DNA of 54,108 bases, taken from assembly GCA_949292725.1 (NCBI GenBank), contig CASFAQ010000014.1, positions 3,279-57,386 of the forward strand. Direction: 5' to 3'. Shown here piece by piece: positions 21,373 through 29,888 of this stretch. How positions within the stretch are numbered: position 1 is the stretch's first letter; the number at the start of each line of letters is the position of its first letter. The DNA comes from an uncultured Eubacteriales bacterium. GTDB lineage: Bacteria > Bacillota > Clostridia > Lachnospirales > Lachnospiraceae. The position numbers were made by a program, and so were the translations under genes. The notes under the pieces were generated by a model. That model was given only the letters and a program-made list of their open reading frames with translations, was not told the DNA's origin and searched no databases.

Positions 21373-21388
21373 TGTTTCACGTGAAACA
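21373..21388 (+). promoter_or_regulatory. parS: ParB-binding site parS (copy 2)
   Basis: A second TGTTTCACGTGAAACA, its centre 38 bases from the first. Palindromic symmetry extends to 21368-21393 (26 bases). It lies 97 bases before the parA start, so ParB binding here could also regulate parA-parB expression. Confidence 0.95.
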
Positions 21389-21484
21389 TTTTCGAGTATA
21401 AATTAATAATAATTTACTATTTCCTATAGATTAATGATAGCTTTTAGTGATATAATTATCTGGTGATATTTTCAGGAGGATAAA

Positions 21485-22255
21485 ATGGGTAGAATTATTT
21501 CCATTGCAAATCAAAAAGGCGGCGTAGGTAAATCTACAACGGCAATCAACCTTTCAGCATGTCTGGCAGAAAAGAAGAAAAAGGTTCTTGTGATTGACAT
21601 GGATCCGCAGGGTAATACAACCAGCGGATTTGGTGTTGATAAGAATAGAATCGAGAATACTGTATACGAAGTTCTTATCGGTGAATGCGTAACCAAAAAG
21701 GCGATAATTAAAGATGTTATAAAACATCTTGATATATTACCGTCCAATGTTAATCTTTCAGGAGCCGAAATCGAGCTTATAGATTCAGAGGAAAGAAGCT
21801 ATATTTTAAAAAACCGCCTAAAGAACATTAGCAGGCATTATGATTACATAATCATTGACTGTCCGCCGTCACTAAGCATACTTACGGTAAATGCACTGAC
21901 TGCGTCAGACTCAGTTATAGTTCCTATACAGTGTGAATTCTATGCTCTTGAGGGAATAAGTCAGTTAATGAAAACGATTGACCTGGTGAAGAGCAGACTC
22001 AATCCAAATCTTGTATTGGAGGGAGTTGTATTTACAATGTATGATTCGAGAACCAATCTGTCCGCACAGGTTGTGGAAAATGTCAAAGGAAATCTGAAAC
22101 ATAATATATACAAGACAATTATTCCGCGAAATGTAAGACTTGCCGAGGCTCCAAGTCATGGACTCCCAATTAATATGTATGATTCCAGGTCGACAGGGGC
22201 AGAGGGTTATAGGATGCTTGCAAAAGAAGTTATTGAATATAAAAAAAGAAGATGA
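21485..22255 (+). CDS. parA: Chromosome partitioning ATPase ParA (Soj)
   Basis: 256 residues. Begins MGRIISIANQKGGVGKST; the deviant Walker A KGGVGKST is at 11-18 and the Walker B-type segment is in YIIIDCPPS. It forms ATP-dependent dimers on DNA and works with ParB; in Firmicutes Soj also regulates DnaA. An AGGAGG site stands seven bases before the ATG. No N-terminal helix-turn-helix is present, as for chromosomal (not plasmid) ParA. ParB follows 15 bases later and both follow the parS pair. Confidence 0.97.
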   Translation: MGRIISIANQKGGVGKSTTAINLSACLAEKKKKVLVIDMDPQGNTTSGFGVDKNRIENTVYEVLIGECVTKKAIIKDVIKHLDILPSNVNLSGAEIELIDSEERSYILKNRLKNISRHYDYIIIDCPPSLSILTVNALTASDSVIVPIQCEFYALEGISQLMKTIDLVKSRLNPNLVLEGVVFTMYDSRTNLSAQVVENVKGNLKHNIYKTIIPRNVRLAEAPSHGLPINMYDSRSTGAEGYRMLAKEVIEYKKRR

Positions 22256-22270
22256 ATGAGGTAAATTACC

Positions 22271-23143
22271 ATGGCAGCAAAGAGAGGTTTGGGTAAAGGT
22301 ATAGATTCTCTTATACCAACAGGAAGCTCAATTGTAAAGGAAAATAAGGATGAGGCAAAATCAATATCCATGCTCAGGATAAGTGAGATTGAACCTAACA
22401 AGGCTCAACCAAGAAAAATGTTCAATGAAGACAGACTCAATGAGCTGGCAGAATCAATCAAACAGCATGGAATAGTGGAACCGCTTATTGTGGTAAAGAA
22501 GGATGACTATTATGAGATAGTTGCAGGAGAGAGAAGATTTAGGGCAGCTATGATAGCAGGGCTTACAGAGGTGCCTGTCGTAATAAAGGACTATACTACG
22601 GAGCAGATTGTGGAGATAGCCCTTATAGAGAATATTCAGAGGGAAGACCTCAATCCGATAGAAGAGGCTAAAGCATACAAGCAGCTCATAGATGAATTCT
22701 CGTTGAAACAGGATGAGGTGGCAGAGAAGGTCAGCAAATCCAGAACAGCCATTACCAACGCACTAAGACTTCTTAAACTCGATGAAAGAGTACAGAATAT
22801 GATCATAGAAGAGTGTATATCAAGCGGACATGCAAGAACTCTTCTTGCGATAGAAGATAAGGATGAGCAGTATGAGATTGCGTGTATGGTATTTGACCAG
22901 AAATTAAGTGTAAGGGAAACAGAAAAGTTAATTAAGAAGCTTAATAATAAGGAGAAACCTAAAAAGATAACAGAGTTAGACAATAAGGAAATATACGCTG
23001 ATTTTGAGGAAAAACTCAGACAGTCAATGGGAACAAAGGTCTCAATCAACAGAAAAAGTAATACAAAAGGTAAAATTGAGATAGAGTATTACTCAGAGAC
23101 TGAACTTGAACGCATTATAGGATTGATGCTTGAAAATTCTTAG
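22271..23143 (+). CDS. parB: Chromosome partitioning protein ParB (Spo0J)
   Basis: 290 residues. N-terminal motif KRGLGKGIDSLIP (which in the family stimulates ParA). The CTP-binding/ParB domain has the GERRFRAA box (86-93), and the helix-turn-helix is around SKSRTAITNALRLLKL (about 155-170). The C-terminal dimerisation domain ends IEIEYYSETELERIIGLML. It binds parS (two copies at 21335 and 21373), clamps DNA using CTP and spreads. Co-transcribed with parA. Confidence 0.97.
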   Translation: MAAKRGLGKGIDSLIPTGSSIVKENKDEAKSISMLRISEIEPNKAQPRKMFNEDRLNELAESIKQHGIVEPLIVVKKDDYYEIVAGERRFRAAMIAGLTEVPVVIKDYTTEQIVEIALIENIQREDLNPIEEAKAYKQLIDEFSLKQDEVAEKVSKSRTAITNALRLLKLDERVQNMIIEECISSGHARTLLAIEDKDEQYEIACMVFDQKLSVRETEKLIKKLNNKEKPKKITELDNKEIYADFEEKLRQSMGTKVSINRKSNTKGKIEIEYYSETELERIIGLMLENS

Positions 23144-23160
23144 TATTGGAGGAAAAACAG

Positions 23161-23688
23161 ATGATTACAAATGTATTTGAATATATAGGTATTCCGATTG
23201 ATTATGTTGTAATAGGACTTATTGCAATACAGATAGTTATACTGATAATGCTTATATGCTCGCTTGTGAAGATAGGAAGGATGAAGAAGAATTACAATTC
23301 ATTCCTAAGTGGTAAGGATGGCAAGTCACTGGAGGATGCAATTATACAGAAATTCAATACAATAGATCTTCTTGATAAATCAGTAAAGGATATATATGAA
23401 CAGTTAAAGGACATAGATAGGAATCTTCTTATCACATTCCAGAAAATAGGACTTGTAAAATACGACGCTTTCAAAGAAGTCGGTGGTAAGATGAGCTTTG
23501 TTCTTGTGCTTCTTTCTAAGGAAAATAACGGAATAATAATGAACTGCATGCACAGTAATTCTGAGGGTTGTTATACGTATGTCAAACGTGTAACAAAGGG
23601 TGGAGTAAAGACTGCGCTGTCGAAGGAAGAAGAGAGGGCATTAAGTCTTGCAATCAGCAATAATGGCGAAGCAGATGTGAATATATAA
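23161..23688 (+). CDS. DUF4446-family membrane protein
   Basis: 175 residues. One N-terminal transmembrane helix (about 15-38), a coiled-coil middle (about 45-90) and a small C-terminal domain with the family motif GLVKYDAFKEVGG (about 100-112). DUF4446 proteins are usually encoded after parB in Firmicutes but their role is unknown. ATG 23161 is chosen because GGAGG lies eight bases upstream; an in-frame TTG at 23146 would put that site inside the coding region. Likely co-transcribed with parA and parB (18 bases between). Confidence 0.88.
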   Translation: MITNVFEYIGIPIDYVVIGLIAIQIVILIMLICSLVKIGRMKKNYNSFLSGKDGKSLEDAIIQKFNTIDLLDKSVKDIYEQLKDIDRNLLITFQKIGLVKYDAFKEVGGKMSFVLVLLSKENNGIIMNCMHSNSEGCYTYVKRVTKGGVKTALSKEEERALSLAISNNGEADVNI

Positions 23689-23739
23689 AAAATAAAGCCC
23701 TAGAACCGAATATATAATCAATCCTAAGACTTTTGTAAA

Positions 23740-23812
23740 TACACCTTCAGGGGCTCGAACCCTGGACACCCTGATTAAGAGTCAGGTGCTCTTCCAACTG
23801 AGCTAAAGGTGC
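23740..23812 (-). tRNA. tRNA-Lys (CUU anticodon)
   Basis: 73 bases including discriminator A. The acceptor stem GCACCUU/AAGGUGU has a G-U pair at position 1-72, the D arm is GCUCAGUUGGAAGAGC, the anticodon loop is CUCUUAA (anticodon CUU, reading AAG), and the T arm is CAGGG-UUCGAGC-CCCUG. The 3' CCA is not encoded. It lies on the opposite strand to the parAB operon, converging with it. Confidence 0.94.
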
Positions 23813-23902
23813 ATCTGCTTGTAATCAAACAACAAAAACCATTATATAAGCTAGTAACCAATTATTCAAGTAATATTTTATAAATAATAGATAAATAAAA
23901 TA

Positions 23903-24049
23903 TTATCTGTGTCGGCGCTTTTTGCTGCCTTTCTCCTTCTTCTGAAGGCAGCAGCAGGCTTCGTCCCATGACCTCATTATTATCAATAATTTCTTATCAA
24001 GATGCGAGTTACACGCCGTAATATGCCTGATACATGACCTGATATCCAT
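23903..24049 (-). CDS. Small basic Cys-rich protein (48 residues, uncharacterised)
   Basis: An open reading frame of 48 codons that starts MDIRSCIRHI and ends GSKKRRHR, stop TAA at 23903-23905. It contains a CCC triplet (residues 32-34) plus C6 and C13, a central hydrophobic/amphipathic helix (DKKLLIIMRSWDEA) and a strongly basic tail. A candidate ribosome binding site (AAGGAC) is about 13 bases upstream, rather far. It lies 63 bases past the trmB stop, on the same strand, in a gap otherwise without genes. The organised composition makes it more likely real than chance, but I do not recognise a family. No terminator is evident. Confidence 0.55.
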   Translation of the reverse strand: MDIRSCIRHITACNSHLDKKLLIIMRSWDEACCCLQKKEKGSKKRRHR

Positions 24050-24112
24050 ATATAACTTAAGTCCTTATAAGTGATTTAATATAATATATGCGCTTAGAGT
24101 GCATATATCCAT

Positions 24113-24754
24113 TTATCTTGTAATAACCATCCTGCATATCGGGATTCCCTGTGAAGAAAATCTTTCCTCATATTCAGTCATAATATTATCGGTGTTAAAA
24201 GGACTATTATGAAGGTCGTAAGTCAACCCATCTATATTCCAGCCGGACTCATTTGCCTGTTCAACGGAAAAATCAAATAGGGAGCGGTTATCGGTTTTAA
24301 ACACAATATCTCCGGAAGGCGCCAGTATATTATCATAACGTTTAAGAAAACCTGAGGAAGTAAGCCTTCTTTTTGCATGCCTGTCCTTAGGCCAGGGGTC
24401 GGAGAAATTCAGATAAATTCTGTCAACCTCACCCTTATCAAATATTGATTCGATATTATCCGCATCAAATCTTATAAATCTAAGATTATCCGGTTCGAAA
24501 GATTCCGCCTTTTCTATGGCGCGGATTATGACGCTTGAGAATTTCTCAATACCGACATATATGATATCAGGATTATTCCCGGCATGTTCACATATGAATC
24601 TGCCCTTTCCCGTGCCTATCTCTATATATAAAGGGGTATCAGTATCCCTTTTAAAATAACTTCGCCATAATCCTTTTAGCGCATTGGCGTCATTTATCGC
24701 ATACGGACTATTTTCAATATATTCTCTTGAACCGGGAACATTTCTCAGTCTCAT
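24113..24754 (-). CDS. trmB: tRNA (guanine46-N7)-methyltransferase
   Basis: 213 residues. Begins MRLRNVPGSRE, followed by the SAM motif EIGTGKGRFICEHA (about 46-59) and the family signature NFSDPWPKDRHAKRRLT (about 120-136), whose Asp/Pro/Trp and Lys/Arg residues bind tRNA and SAM. It makes m7G46 in tRNA. ATG 24754 is preferred to the in-frame upstream TTG (24772) because AAGGAAG is seven bases upstream. A promoter at 24788-24816 lies just before it. The 48-residue ORF follows on the same strand. Confidence 0.94.
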   Translation of the reverse strand: MRLRNVPGSREYIENSPYAINDANALKGLWRSYFKRDTDTPLYIEIGTGKGRFICEHAGNNPDIIYVGIEKFSSVIIRAIEKAESFEPDNLRFIRFDADNIESIFDKGEVDRIYLNFSDPWPKDRHAKRRLTSSGFLKRYDNILAPSGDIVFKTDNRSLFDFSVEQANESGWNIDGLTYDLHNSPFNTDNIMTEYEERFSSQGIPICRMVITR

Positions 24755-24787
24755 CAGGTATCTTCCTTTCAAAACGTACTAATATAG

Positions 24788-24816
24788 AGTATAGCGAAAG
24801 CCGCAAAAAGAAGCAA
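24788..24816 (-). promoter_or_regulatory. Probable sigma-A promoter for trmB
   Basis: On the minus strand, TTGCTT (24816-24811) and TATACT (24793-24788) are separated by 17 bases, about 35 bases before the trmB ATG. Good -10, moderate -35. Confidence 0.6.
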
Positions 24817-24839
24817 TAATAAAATGAAAAAGCTGACCC

Positions 24840-24868
24840 TTGATAGAATTGTTCAAATCGAGTATACT
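24840..24868 (+). promoter_or_regulatory. Probable sigma-A promoter for the broken dacF-like gene
   Basis: TTGATA (24840-24845), a 17-base spacer and TATACT (24863-24868) lie 31 bases before the ATG of the carboxypeptidase gene, so the damaged gene still has an apparently intact promoter. Confidence 0.65.
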
Positions 24869-24898
24869 ATATTCAATGTAATCAGAATGGAGTAAAAC

Positions 24899-26352
24899 AT
24901 GAACAAACACATCACTAAAATATTAGTTATATTGATATTAATATCATTTTTTTCTATAAATCTTACTGATATTACGGTGCGGGCAACAGAAGTGACCACA
25001 TCTGAGACCGGTGAATCGGAGGACTGGCCTAAGGGACCGCAAGTGAAATCGATATCTGCAGCATCTGCCATTGTTATGGAGCTTAATACCGGAACCATAT
25101 TATACAAGAAAAATATGAATGAAGTACATTATCCGGCCAGTATCATGCCTCCCTTAACGATACGGTTTCGTTCTCCTACAAGGCTGTTAACAGCATAGAG
25201 TATGGAAGTTCACATATCGGAGTGGTTGAGGGCGAGCAGATGCGTATGGAGGACTGCCTTTACGGGATAATGCTCATGTCGGCAAATGAAGTGTGTAACG
25301 GAGTTGCCGAACATGTTGCGGGAAGCATTGATGCATTTGTGGATATGATGAATGCAAAGGCAGAGGAGCTTGGCTGCAAACATACGCATTTTGCCAATAC
25401 CAATGGATTGTACCTTGACGACCATTACACTACGGCATATGATATGGCGCTTATATCCTCCGCCGCGATGAAAAACGAGGAATTCAGAAAGATTACGGGA
25501 ACCAAAACCTATACCATTCCAAAAACCAATCTGAATGATGAGCGTGCCCTGTATAATAAGCACAATATGCTTCACCCCATTAATTATCCTTATGGGTATG
25601 ACTACTGTATCGGCGGAAAAACCGGTTATACCGATATAGCCAGATATACGCTTGTTACATTTGCAAAAAAAGGAGATATGGAGCTTGTATGCGTCGTTAT
25701 GAAGACTGCAGGACCTCCAAGCATCGAGCCAAATGAATACACAGATACAATTTCATTGTTGAATTTTGCATTTGACAATTTCACTGTATATCCTATTCAG
25801 AATCAAATAAAAAATAAGGACAGGGAAACAGAGTACTCGATATTCAGCAAATATAATACATTATTTGACGAAGAAAATTCACCGCTTTATATAGAAGAGA
25901 AGGCCGGAGTCACCCTGCCAAAGGGCGTTGATATATCTAAGGCACAAAGGGATATCTCGCTCTATGATAATGTGGAATACACCGACGGTGTCAACGTGAT
26001 AGGACAGATAAGTTATACCTATGCCGGAAAGTCGGTTGGCAGTGCAGATATACTGTACGACACACAAAAGGCAGAGACCAATACGCTCAATGAAGATATA
26101 TCAGAGATTGTAAAACAGACGGAAGATGCGAGTGAAGATGCTGACGAGGTAGAAGCCACAGAAGAAAAGCAGCCACAGAAGGGCATTGATATTAAAATTG
26201 TTGTAATCATCATAGTAGCTGTTATAGTTATATCTGCGGTGGCGTTTATACTCATAAGAAGGGCAAGACTTAGAAAGAAGTATCGTGCCTATTATAACAG
26301 ACGAAGATATAGCTCATACAGGGCTGGAAGGCGAAGAAGGTACAGAAGGTAA
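24899..26352 (+). pseudogene. D-alanyl-D-alanine carboxypeptidase (DacF-like), broken by an internal deletion
   Basis: Two reading frames, 24899-25198 and (continuing from about 25150) to 26352, encode one low-molecular-weight PBP. The first half has a signal peptide and the family segment AASAIVMELNTGTILY, then reaches PASI, where the catalytic S81-x-x-K should follow. Instead it reads SIMP and goes out of frame to a stop at 25198. The other frame resumes with SLNDTVSFSYKAVN. In relatives about 12-13 residues (the SxxK lysine and neighbours) lie between these points, so roughly 35 bases are missing and the frame shifts. The SAN motif (LMSANE) and KTG motif (GGKTGYTD) are intact, followed by a C-terminal transmembrane helix and a very basic Arg/Tyr tail. 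If no error exists, no active enzyme can be made. Neighbour: tRNA-Arg. Confidence 0.85.
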
Positions 26353-26519
26353 TTAAACCGGCAAACATGGCCGGCGTTTAGTCGCCAACGGTAAAGAGCC
26401 TCTTATTTTCTATTACAGGGATGGCGATCAAATAGAACTCACCAATCCAGTCGGGTATAAAGCCATTCAGAGCTATGTAGGCACTACAACTCTGTCAGGC
26501 TTTCCGGCTGTGTGTCAAG
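26353..26519 (+). other. Gap with a possible coding remnant and weak terminator
   Basis: Directly after the carboxypeptidase stop is a short inverted repeat (ACCGGC...GCCGG, about 26358-26376) followed by GTTT, perhaps its terminator. From about 26358 one frame is open on the plus strand to about 26607 without a usable start codon. Its middle (PLIFYYRDGDQIELTNPVGY) reads like the end of a globular domain, with a loose resemblance to the C-terminal segment of DUF3048/YerB proteins. The frame runs on into tRNA-Arg, so it is at best a degraded fragment. Nothing else was seen here. Confidence 0.3.
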
Positions 26520-26593
26520 CGTCGCTAAGAGGATTCGAACCTCCGGCCTACCGCTTAGGAGGCGGTCGCTCTATCCGGCTGAGCTATAGCGAC
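26520..26593 (-). tRNA. tRNA-Arg (CCU anticodon)
   Basis: 74 bases including discriminator G. Acceptor GUCGCUA/UAGCGAC, D arm GCUCAGCCGGAUAGAGC, anticodon stem ACCGC/GCGGU with loop CUCCUAA (anticodon CCU, reading AGG), T arm GGAGG-UUCGAAU-CCUCU. No encoded CCA. It lies downstream of metK on the same strand. Confidence 0.94.
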
Positions 26594-26656
26594 ATTTCTC
26601 TGGCAATGCCTTAAAGAGCGATTGCTAGAAGATTATAACACTATATTCTAATAAAG

Positions 26657-27838
26657 TCAATTAAGATATACCTTTAGTTCGTCTGCTTTATCAGTTTTCT
26701 CCCACGGAAGGTTAAGATCGTCCCTTCCGAAATGTCCGTAAGACGCCGTCCGCGCATATATAGGACGTCTAAGGTCAAGCATCTTTATTATACCATCCGG
26801 CGTCAGATCAAAATGCTTCCTTACGATATCCGTAAGTTTTGAATCATCAATAACTCCGGTGCCGAACGTATCCACACTCACGGAAGTCGGCTCCGCAACA
26901 CCTATGGCATAGGAAAGCTGTATCTCGCATCTGGTTGCCAGGCCTGCTGCAACAATATTTTTAGCGACATACCTCGCAGCGTAGGATGCCGAACGGTCAA
27001 CCTTGGTGCAGTCCTTTCCGGAAAATGCACCGCCGCCATGTCTTGCATAGCCGCCGTAGGTGTCCACAATTATCTTACGTCCGGTAAGGCCACTGTCCCC
27101 ATTAGGTCCGCCGATAACGAATCTTCCGGTAGGGTTAATGAAGAACTTTGTATTATCATCCACGAGGTCTGAAGGAATGACCTCATCGATTACATATTTT
27201 CTTATATCACTGTGAATCTTATCCTGTGTTACATTCTCATCATGCTGGGTGGATATAACTATGGTATCTATGCGAATCGGGGTACCTTCCTTGTCATATT
27301 CAACGGTAACCTGGCTTTTGCCATCCGGTCTCAGATAAGGGAGAGTACCGCATTTTCTCACTGCAGCAAGCTTCTTTGTAAGCTTATGCGCCATATATAC
27401 GGGATATGGCATATACTCAGGCGTTTCGCCGGTCGCATAACCGAACATCATACCCTGATCTCCTGCACCCGTTGATGAGAGGGAATCGCTGTCTGATTTG
27501 GATTCGTATGAGTTATCTACACCAAGCGCAATATCGTCCGACTGCGAATCAAGCTTTATGATTATATTGCAGGTATGTCCGTCAAATCCGTATTCCGGTC
27601 TGTCGTAACCGATATCGATGATGGTCTTACGCACGATGTCTTCTAAATTAATATCAGCTTTGGTAGTAATCTCGCCCATAACAAGGACAAAATCTGTTGT
27701 AATGGCTGTTTCGCACGCCACACGGCTTAGCGGATCCTTTTCAAGAAGAGCATCAAGAACAGCATCGGAGATCTGGTCGCAGATCTTATCCGGATGTCCC
27801 TCAGTTACTGATTCAGATGTGAAAAATTTCTTTTCCAT
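26657..27838 (-). CDS. metK: S-adenosylmethionine synthetase
   Basis: 393 residues, normal length. It contains the ATP motif GHPDK (14-18), the hexapeptide signature GAGDQG (about 123-128) and the P-loop-like GGGAFSGKD (about 270-278). It makes SAM from methionine and ATP, the methyl donor for TrmB, RsmG and others nearby. AAGGAGG lies before the ATG and a near-consensus promoter lies about 35-65 bases upstream. No SAM riboswitch fold is visible in the leader. Confidence 0.97.
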   Translation of the reverse strand: MEKKFFTSESVTEGHPDKICDQISDAVLDALLEKDPLSRVACETAITTDFVLVMGEITTKADINLEDIVRKTIIDIGYDRPEYGFDGHTCNIIIKLDSQSDDIALGVDNSYESKSDSDSLSSTGAGDQGMMFGYATGETPEYMPYPVYMAHKLTKKLAAVRKCGTLPYLRPDGKSQVTVEYDKEGTPIRIDTIVISTQHDENVTQDKIHSDIRKYVIDEVIPSDLVDDNTKFFINPTGRFVIGGPNGDSGLTGRKIIVDTYGGYARHGGGAFSGKDCTKVDRSASYAARYVAKNIVAAGLATRCEIQLSYAIGVAEPTSVSVDTFGTGVIDDSKLTDIVRKHFDLTPDGIIKMLDLRRPIYARTASYGHFGRDDLNLPWEKTDKADELKVYLN

Positions 27839-27873
27839 CAGGGTTTTCCTCCTTAGACAATACGATAAAAAAC

Positions 27874-27902
27874 AGGATACATTATTTTGCTAAAATCGTC
27901 AA
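27874..27902 (-). promoter_or_regulatory. Sigma-A promoter for metK
   Basis: On the minus strand TTGACG (27902-27897), 17-base spacer, TATCCT (27879-27874). This leaves a leader of roughly 30 bases before metK, too short for a SAM riboswitch. Confidence 0.7.
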
Positions 27903-27981
27903 GAATAACATGGATTATACGGCGTATTTCCGCTATTTATAAATACTCTGATAAAAAAATTATTTTTTTTTAATTAATCGT

Positions 27982-28010
27982 TTGAAATTGTTAAGACTTT
28001 GTATTATAAT
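27982..28010 (+). promoter_or_regulatory. Sigma-A promoter for the orphan response regulator
   Basis: TTGAAA (27982-27987), 17-base spacer and a perfect TATAAT (28005-28010), about 70 bases before the chosen start of the regulator. Confidence 0.7.
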
Positions 28011-28088
28011 AGTCAATAGTAATATTAAACGTGAGAATGGGTATTTATGATAATAAGTTATTTTGAAAAGGATAGGTGGTTAAAGAGT

Positions 28089-28781
28089 ATGAACAGAATA
28101 CTGATTATTGAGGATGAACTTGCGATTGCAGAACTTGAGAAGGATTATCTGGAGCTTAGTGATTTTCAGGTGGATGTGGAGACAGATGGAGAAGTAGGAG
28201 TTAAGAAGGTTCTTGAAGAAGATTATGATATGCTTATACTTGACCTTATGCTTCCGGGAGTAGATGGATTTGATATATGCAGAAGAGTTCGTGAGAAGAA
28301 AGAGATGCCTATTATTATGGTATCATCTAAGAACGACGATATAGATAAGATACGTGGATTGGGTCTTGGAGCGGACGATTATATTACTAAACCATTTAGT
28401 CCAAGCGAGCTTGTAGCAAGAGTTAAAGCACATCTTTCACGGTATTCGAGACTGGTGGGAAGCAACTCCAATGATAATGAATGCATTGAGATAAGGGGTA
28501 TACGTATAGACAAGACGGCAAGAAGAGTATTTGTTGATGACGAGGAGAAGATATTTACTACGAAGGAATTTGACCTTCTTACGTTTCTTGCGCAGAACCC
28601 TAATCATGTATTTACCAAGGAGGAACTCTTTCAGAAGATATGGGGTATGGAGTCAGTCGGCGACGTTGCGACGGTTACGGTTCATATCAAGAAGATTAGG
28701 GAGAAGGTTGAGAAGGATACTTCAAAGCCTCAGTATATTGAGACTATCTGGGGAGTCGGATATCGCTTTAAGATATCATAA
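28089..28781 (+). CDS. OmpR/PhoB-family response regulator (no adjacent kinase)
   Basis: 230 residues. The receiver has D9-E10 region acids, phospho-acceptor D52 (LILDLMLPGVDG), switch Ser at about 79-80 (IIMVSSK) and K101 (TKPFSP). The winged-helix domain (about 130-228) ends in the wing GVGYRFKIS. A DNA-binding regulator. ATG 28089 is preferred to an upstream in-frame ATG (28047) because the family begins MNRILIIEDE; the ribosome binding region (AGGTGG...AAAGAG) is not ideal. No histidine kinase lies on either side, so the partner kinase is elsewhere; targets are unknown. Confidence 0.92.
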   Translation: MNRILIIEDELAIAELEKDYLELSDFQVDVETDGEVGVKKVLEEDYDMLILDLMLPGVDGFDICRRVREKKEMPIIMVSSKNDDIDKIRGLGLGADDYITKPFSPSELVARVKAHLSRYSRLVGSNSNDNECIEIRGIRIDKTARRVFVDDEEKIFTTKEFDLLTFLAQNPNHVFTKEELFQKIWGMESVGDVATVTVHIKKIREKVEKDTSKPQYIETIWGVGYRFKIS

Positions 28782-28805
28782 ATATGAATTAATATGTTCC
28801 TGATT

Positions 28806-28832
28806 GCAGATAATAGGAATATTATTATCTGC
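28806..28832 (+). repeat. Perfect inverted repeat between the regulator and permease genes
   Basis: GCAGATAATA and its exact complement TATTATCTGC are separated by 7 bases. No T-run follows, so it is not a classical terminator. It could be an mRNA hairpin or an operator; it lies two bases before the ribosome binding site (GGGG) of the next gene. Confidence 0.5.
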
Positions 28833-28846
28833 CGGGGAATGTATTT

Positions 28847-29887
28847 ATGTATGATGGTATTTTTATCAGAAAAGCTGCTTATTTTATTGGAATTGCTCTT
28901 GCGGTATATATTTTATTCAGATATATGCTGCCTTTAGTGGTTCCATTTATTTTTTCGGCCATTATTTCAATGTGGCTGTATCCGCTTGTGGATAAGATAA
29001 CAAGGAAGGTGCGTATTCCATACAAATTAACCGTCGTTATAACGGTTCTTCTGTTTTCCCTGCTGCTTCTTGCGGGAGTCTCCGGTATAGGTGTGGCGAT
29101 ATTTAATCAGCTAAGGCGTCTGGTCAGCAATATGCCCTTCATACAGTCGGAATTTGATACGTGCGTAAGGCAGATATGCCGGGGCTGTGACGACTGGTTT
29201 GGAGTAGGCGGCGGGAAGGCATACAGCATGTATCTGCTGGGTGTGGATTATCTTGGAGAGAACTGGAACGAGAAGATTCTGCCTTTTGTGACCGATAAGG
29301 CATGGAGTGTATGCCGGGGCGCGGTATCGGTATTTATCATATTTCTTTTTTTTCTGGTGGGCACATGGCTTATAATGGAGGAATACACCTCGCTAAAAAA
29401 AGATATAAAGGACTCCGACGTATACGGAAGAATACAGCCTCTTATATGTGCGGTAAAAGAGACCTTAGGGGGTTATCTTAGAACTCAGGGGATTATCATA
29501 TGCGTTGTTGCAGTAATATGCAGTGTGGGGCTTTTCATTCTTAAGAATCCATATGCAATACTGATAGGGATAGTTATAGCGGTGCTTGACGCACTTCCGA
29601 TTCTGGGGAGCGGAAGTGTTCTTATTCCGTGGGTATTTGTCTGTATATTTCAGGGGAAATTTTCATATGCTGCAGTCATCGGTGTGACATACCTTTTGTG
29701 CCTATGCGCACGGGAGATATTAGAACCAAGATTAATGGGACGCAGCGTAGGACTGCGCCCCATATATATGATAGTTTCCTTTTATGCCGGCATACAGCTT
29801 TTTGGAATAATCGGGGTGATACTCGGACCGGTAGCCATGGTTATCATAAAAGCTGCCTATGAGATGCTCTGCGGTTCCTCAGAGTGA
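28847..29887 (+). CDS. AI-2E-family (YtvI/PerM-type) membrane permease
   Basis: 346 residues with about seven to eight hydrophobic helices: pairs at about 10-45 and 55-85, then near 160-180, and a C-terminal set from about 205 to 340. An extracytoplasmic segment around 95-155 carries Cys-rich CRQICRGCDDW. The family signature is in the second half: NPYAILIGIVIAVLDALPILGSG and LEPRLMGRSVGLRPI. Proteins of this family are called AI-2 exporters or, in spore-formers, YtvI; the substrate here is not predictable. Its stop is one base from the stop of the convergent TSCPD gene. Confidence 0.88.
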   Translation: MYDGIFIRKAAYFIGIALAVYILFRYMLPLVVPFIFSAIISMWLYPLVDKITRKVRIPYKLTVVITVLLFSLLLLAGVSGIGVAIFNQLRRLVSNMPFIQSEFDTCVRQICRGCDDWFGVGGGKAYSMYLLGVDYLGENWNEKILPFVTDKAWSVCRGAVSVFIIFLFFLVGTWLIMEEYTSLKKDIKDSDVYGRIQPLICAVKETLGGYLRTQGIIICVVAVICSVGLFILKNPYAILIGIVIAVLDALPILGSGSVLIPWVFVCIFQGKFSYAAVIGVTYLLCLCAREILEPRLMGRSVGLRPIYMIVSFYAGIQLFGIIGVILGPVAMVIIKAAYEMLCGSSE

Positions 29888-29888
29888 A

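Noticed and set aside
23926..23955. Inverted repeat GCTGCCTT...AAGGCAGC as a terminator for tRNA-Lys or trmB
   Set aside because: The T-run is on the wrong side for the plus strand, and on the minus strand A-runs follow; it falls inside the 48-codon ORF, so it is best read as coding sequence.
27839..27960. SAM riboswitch upstream of metK
   Set aside because: The leader is only about 30 bases from the -10 to the ribosome site and has no SAM-I/SAM-II fold.
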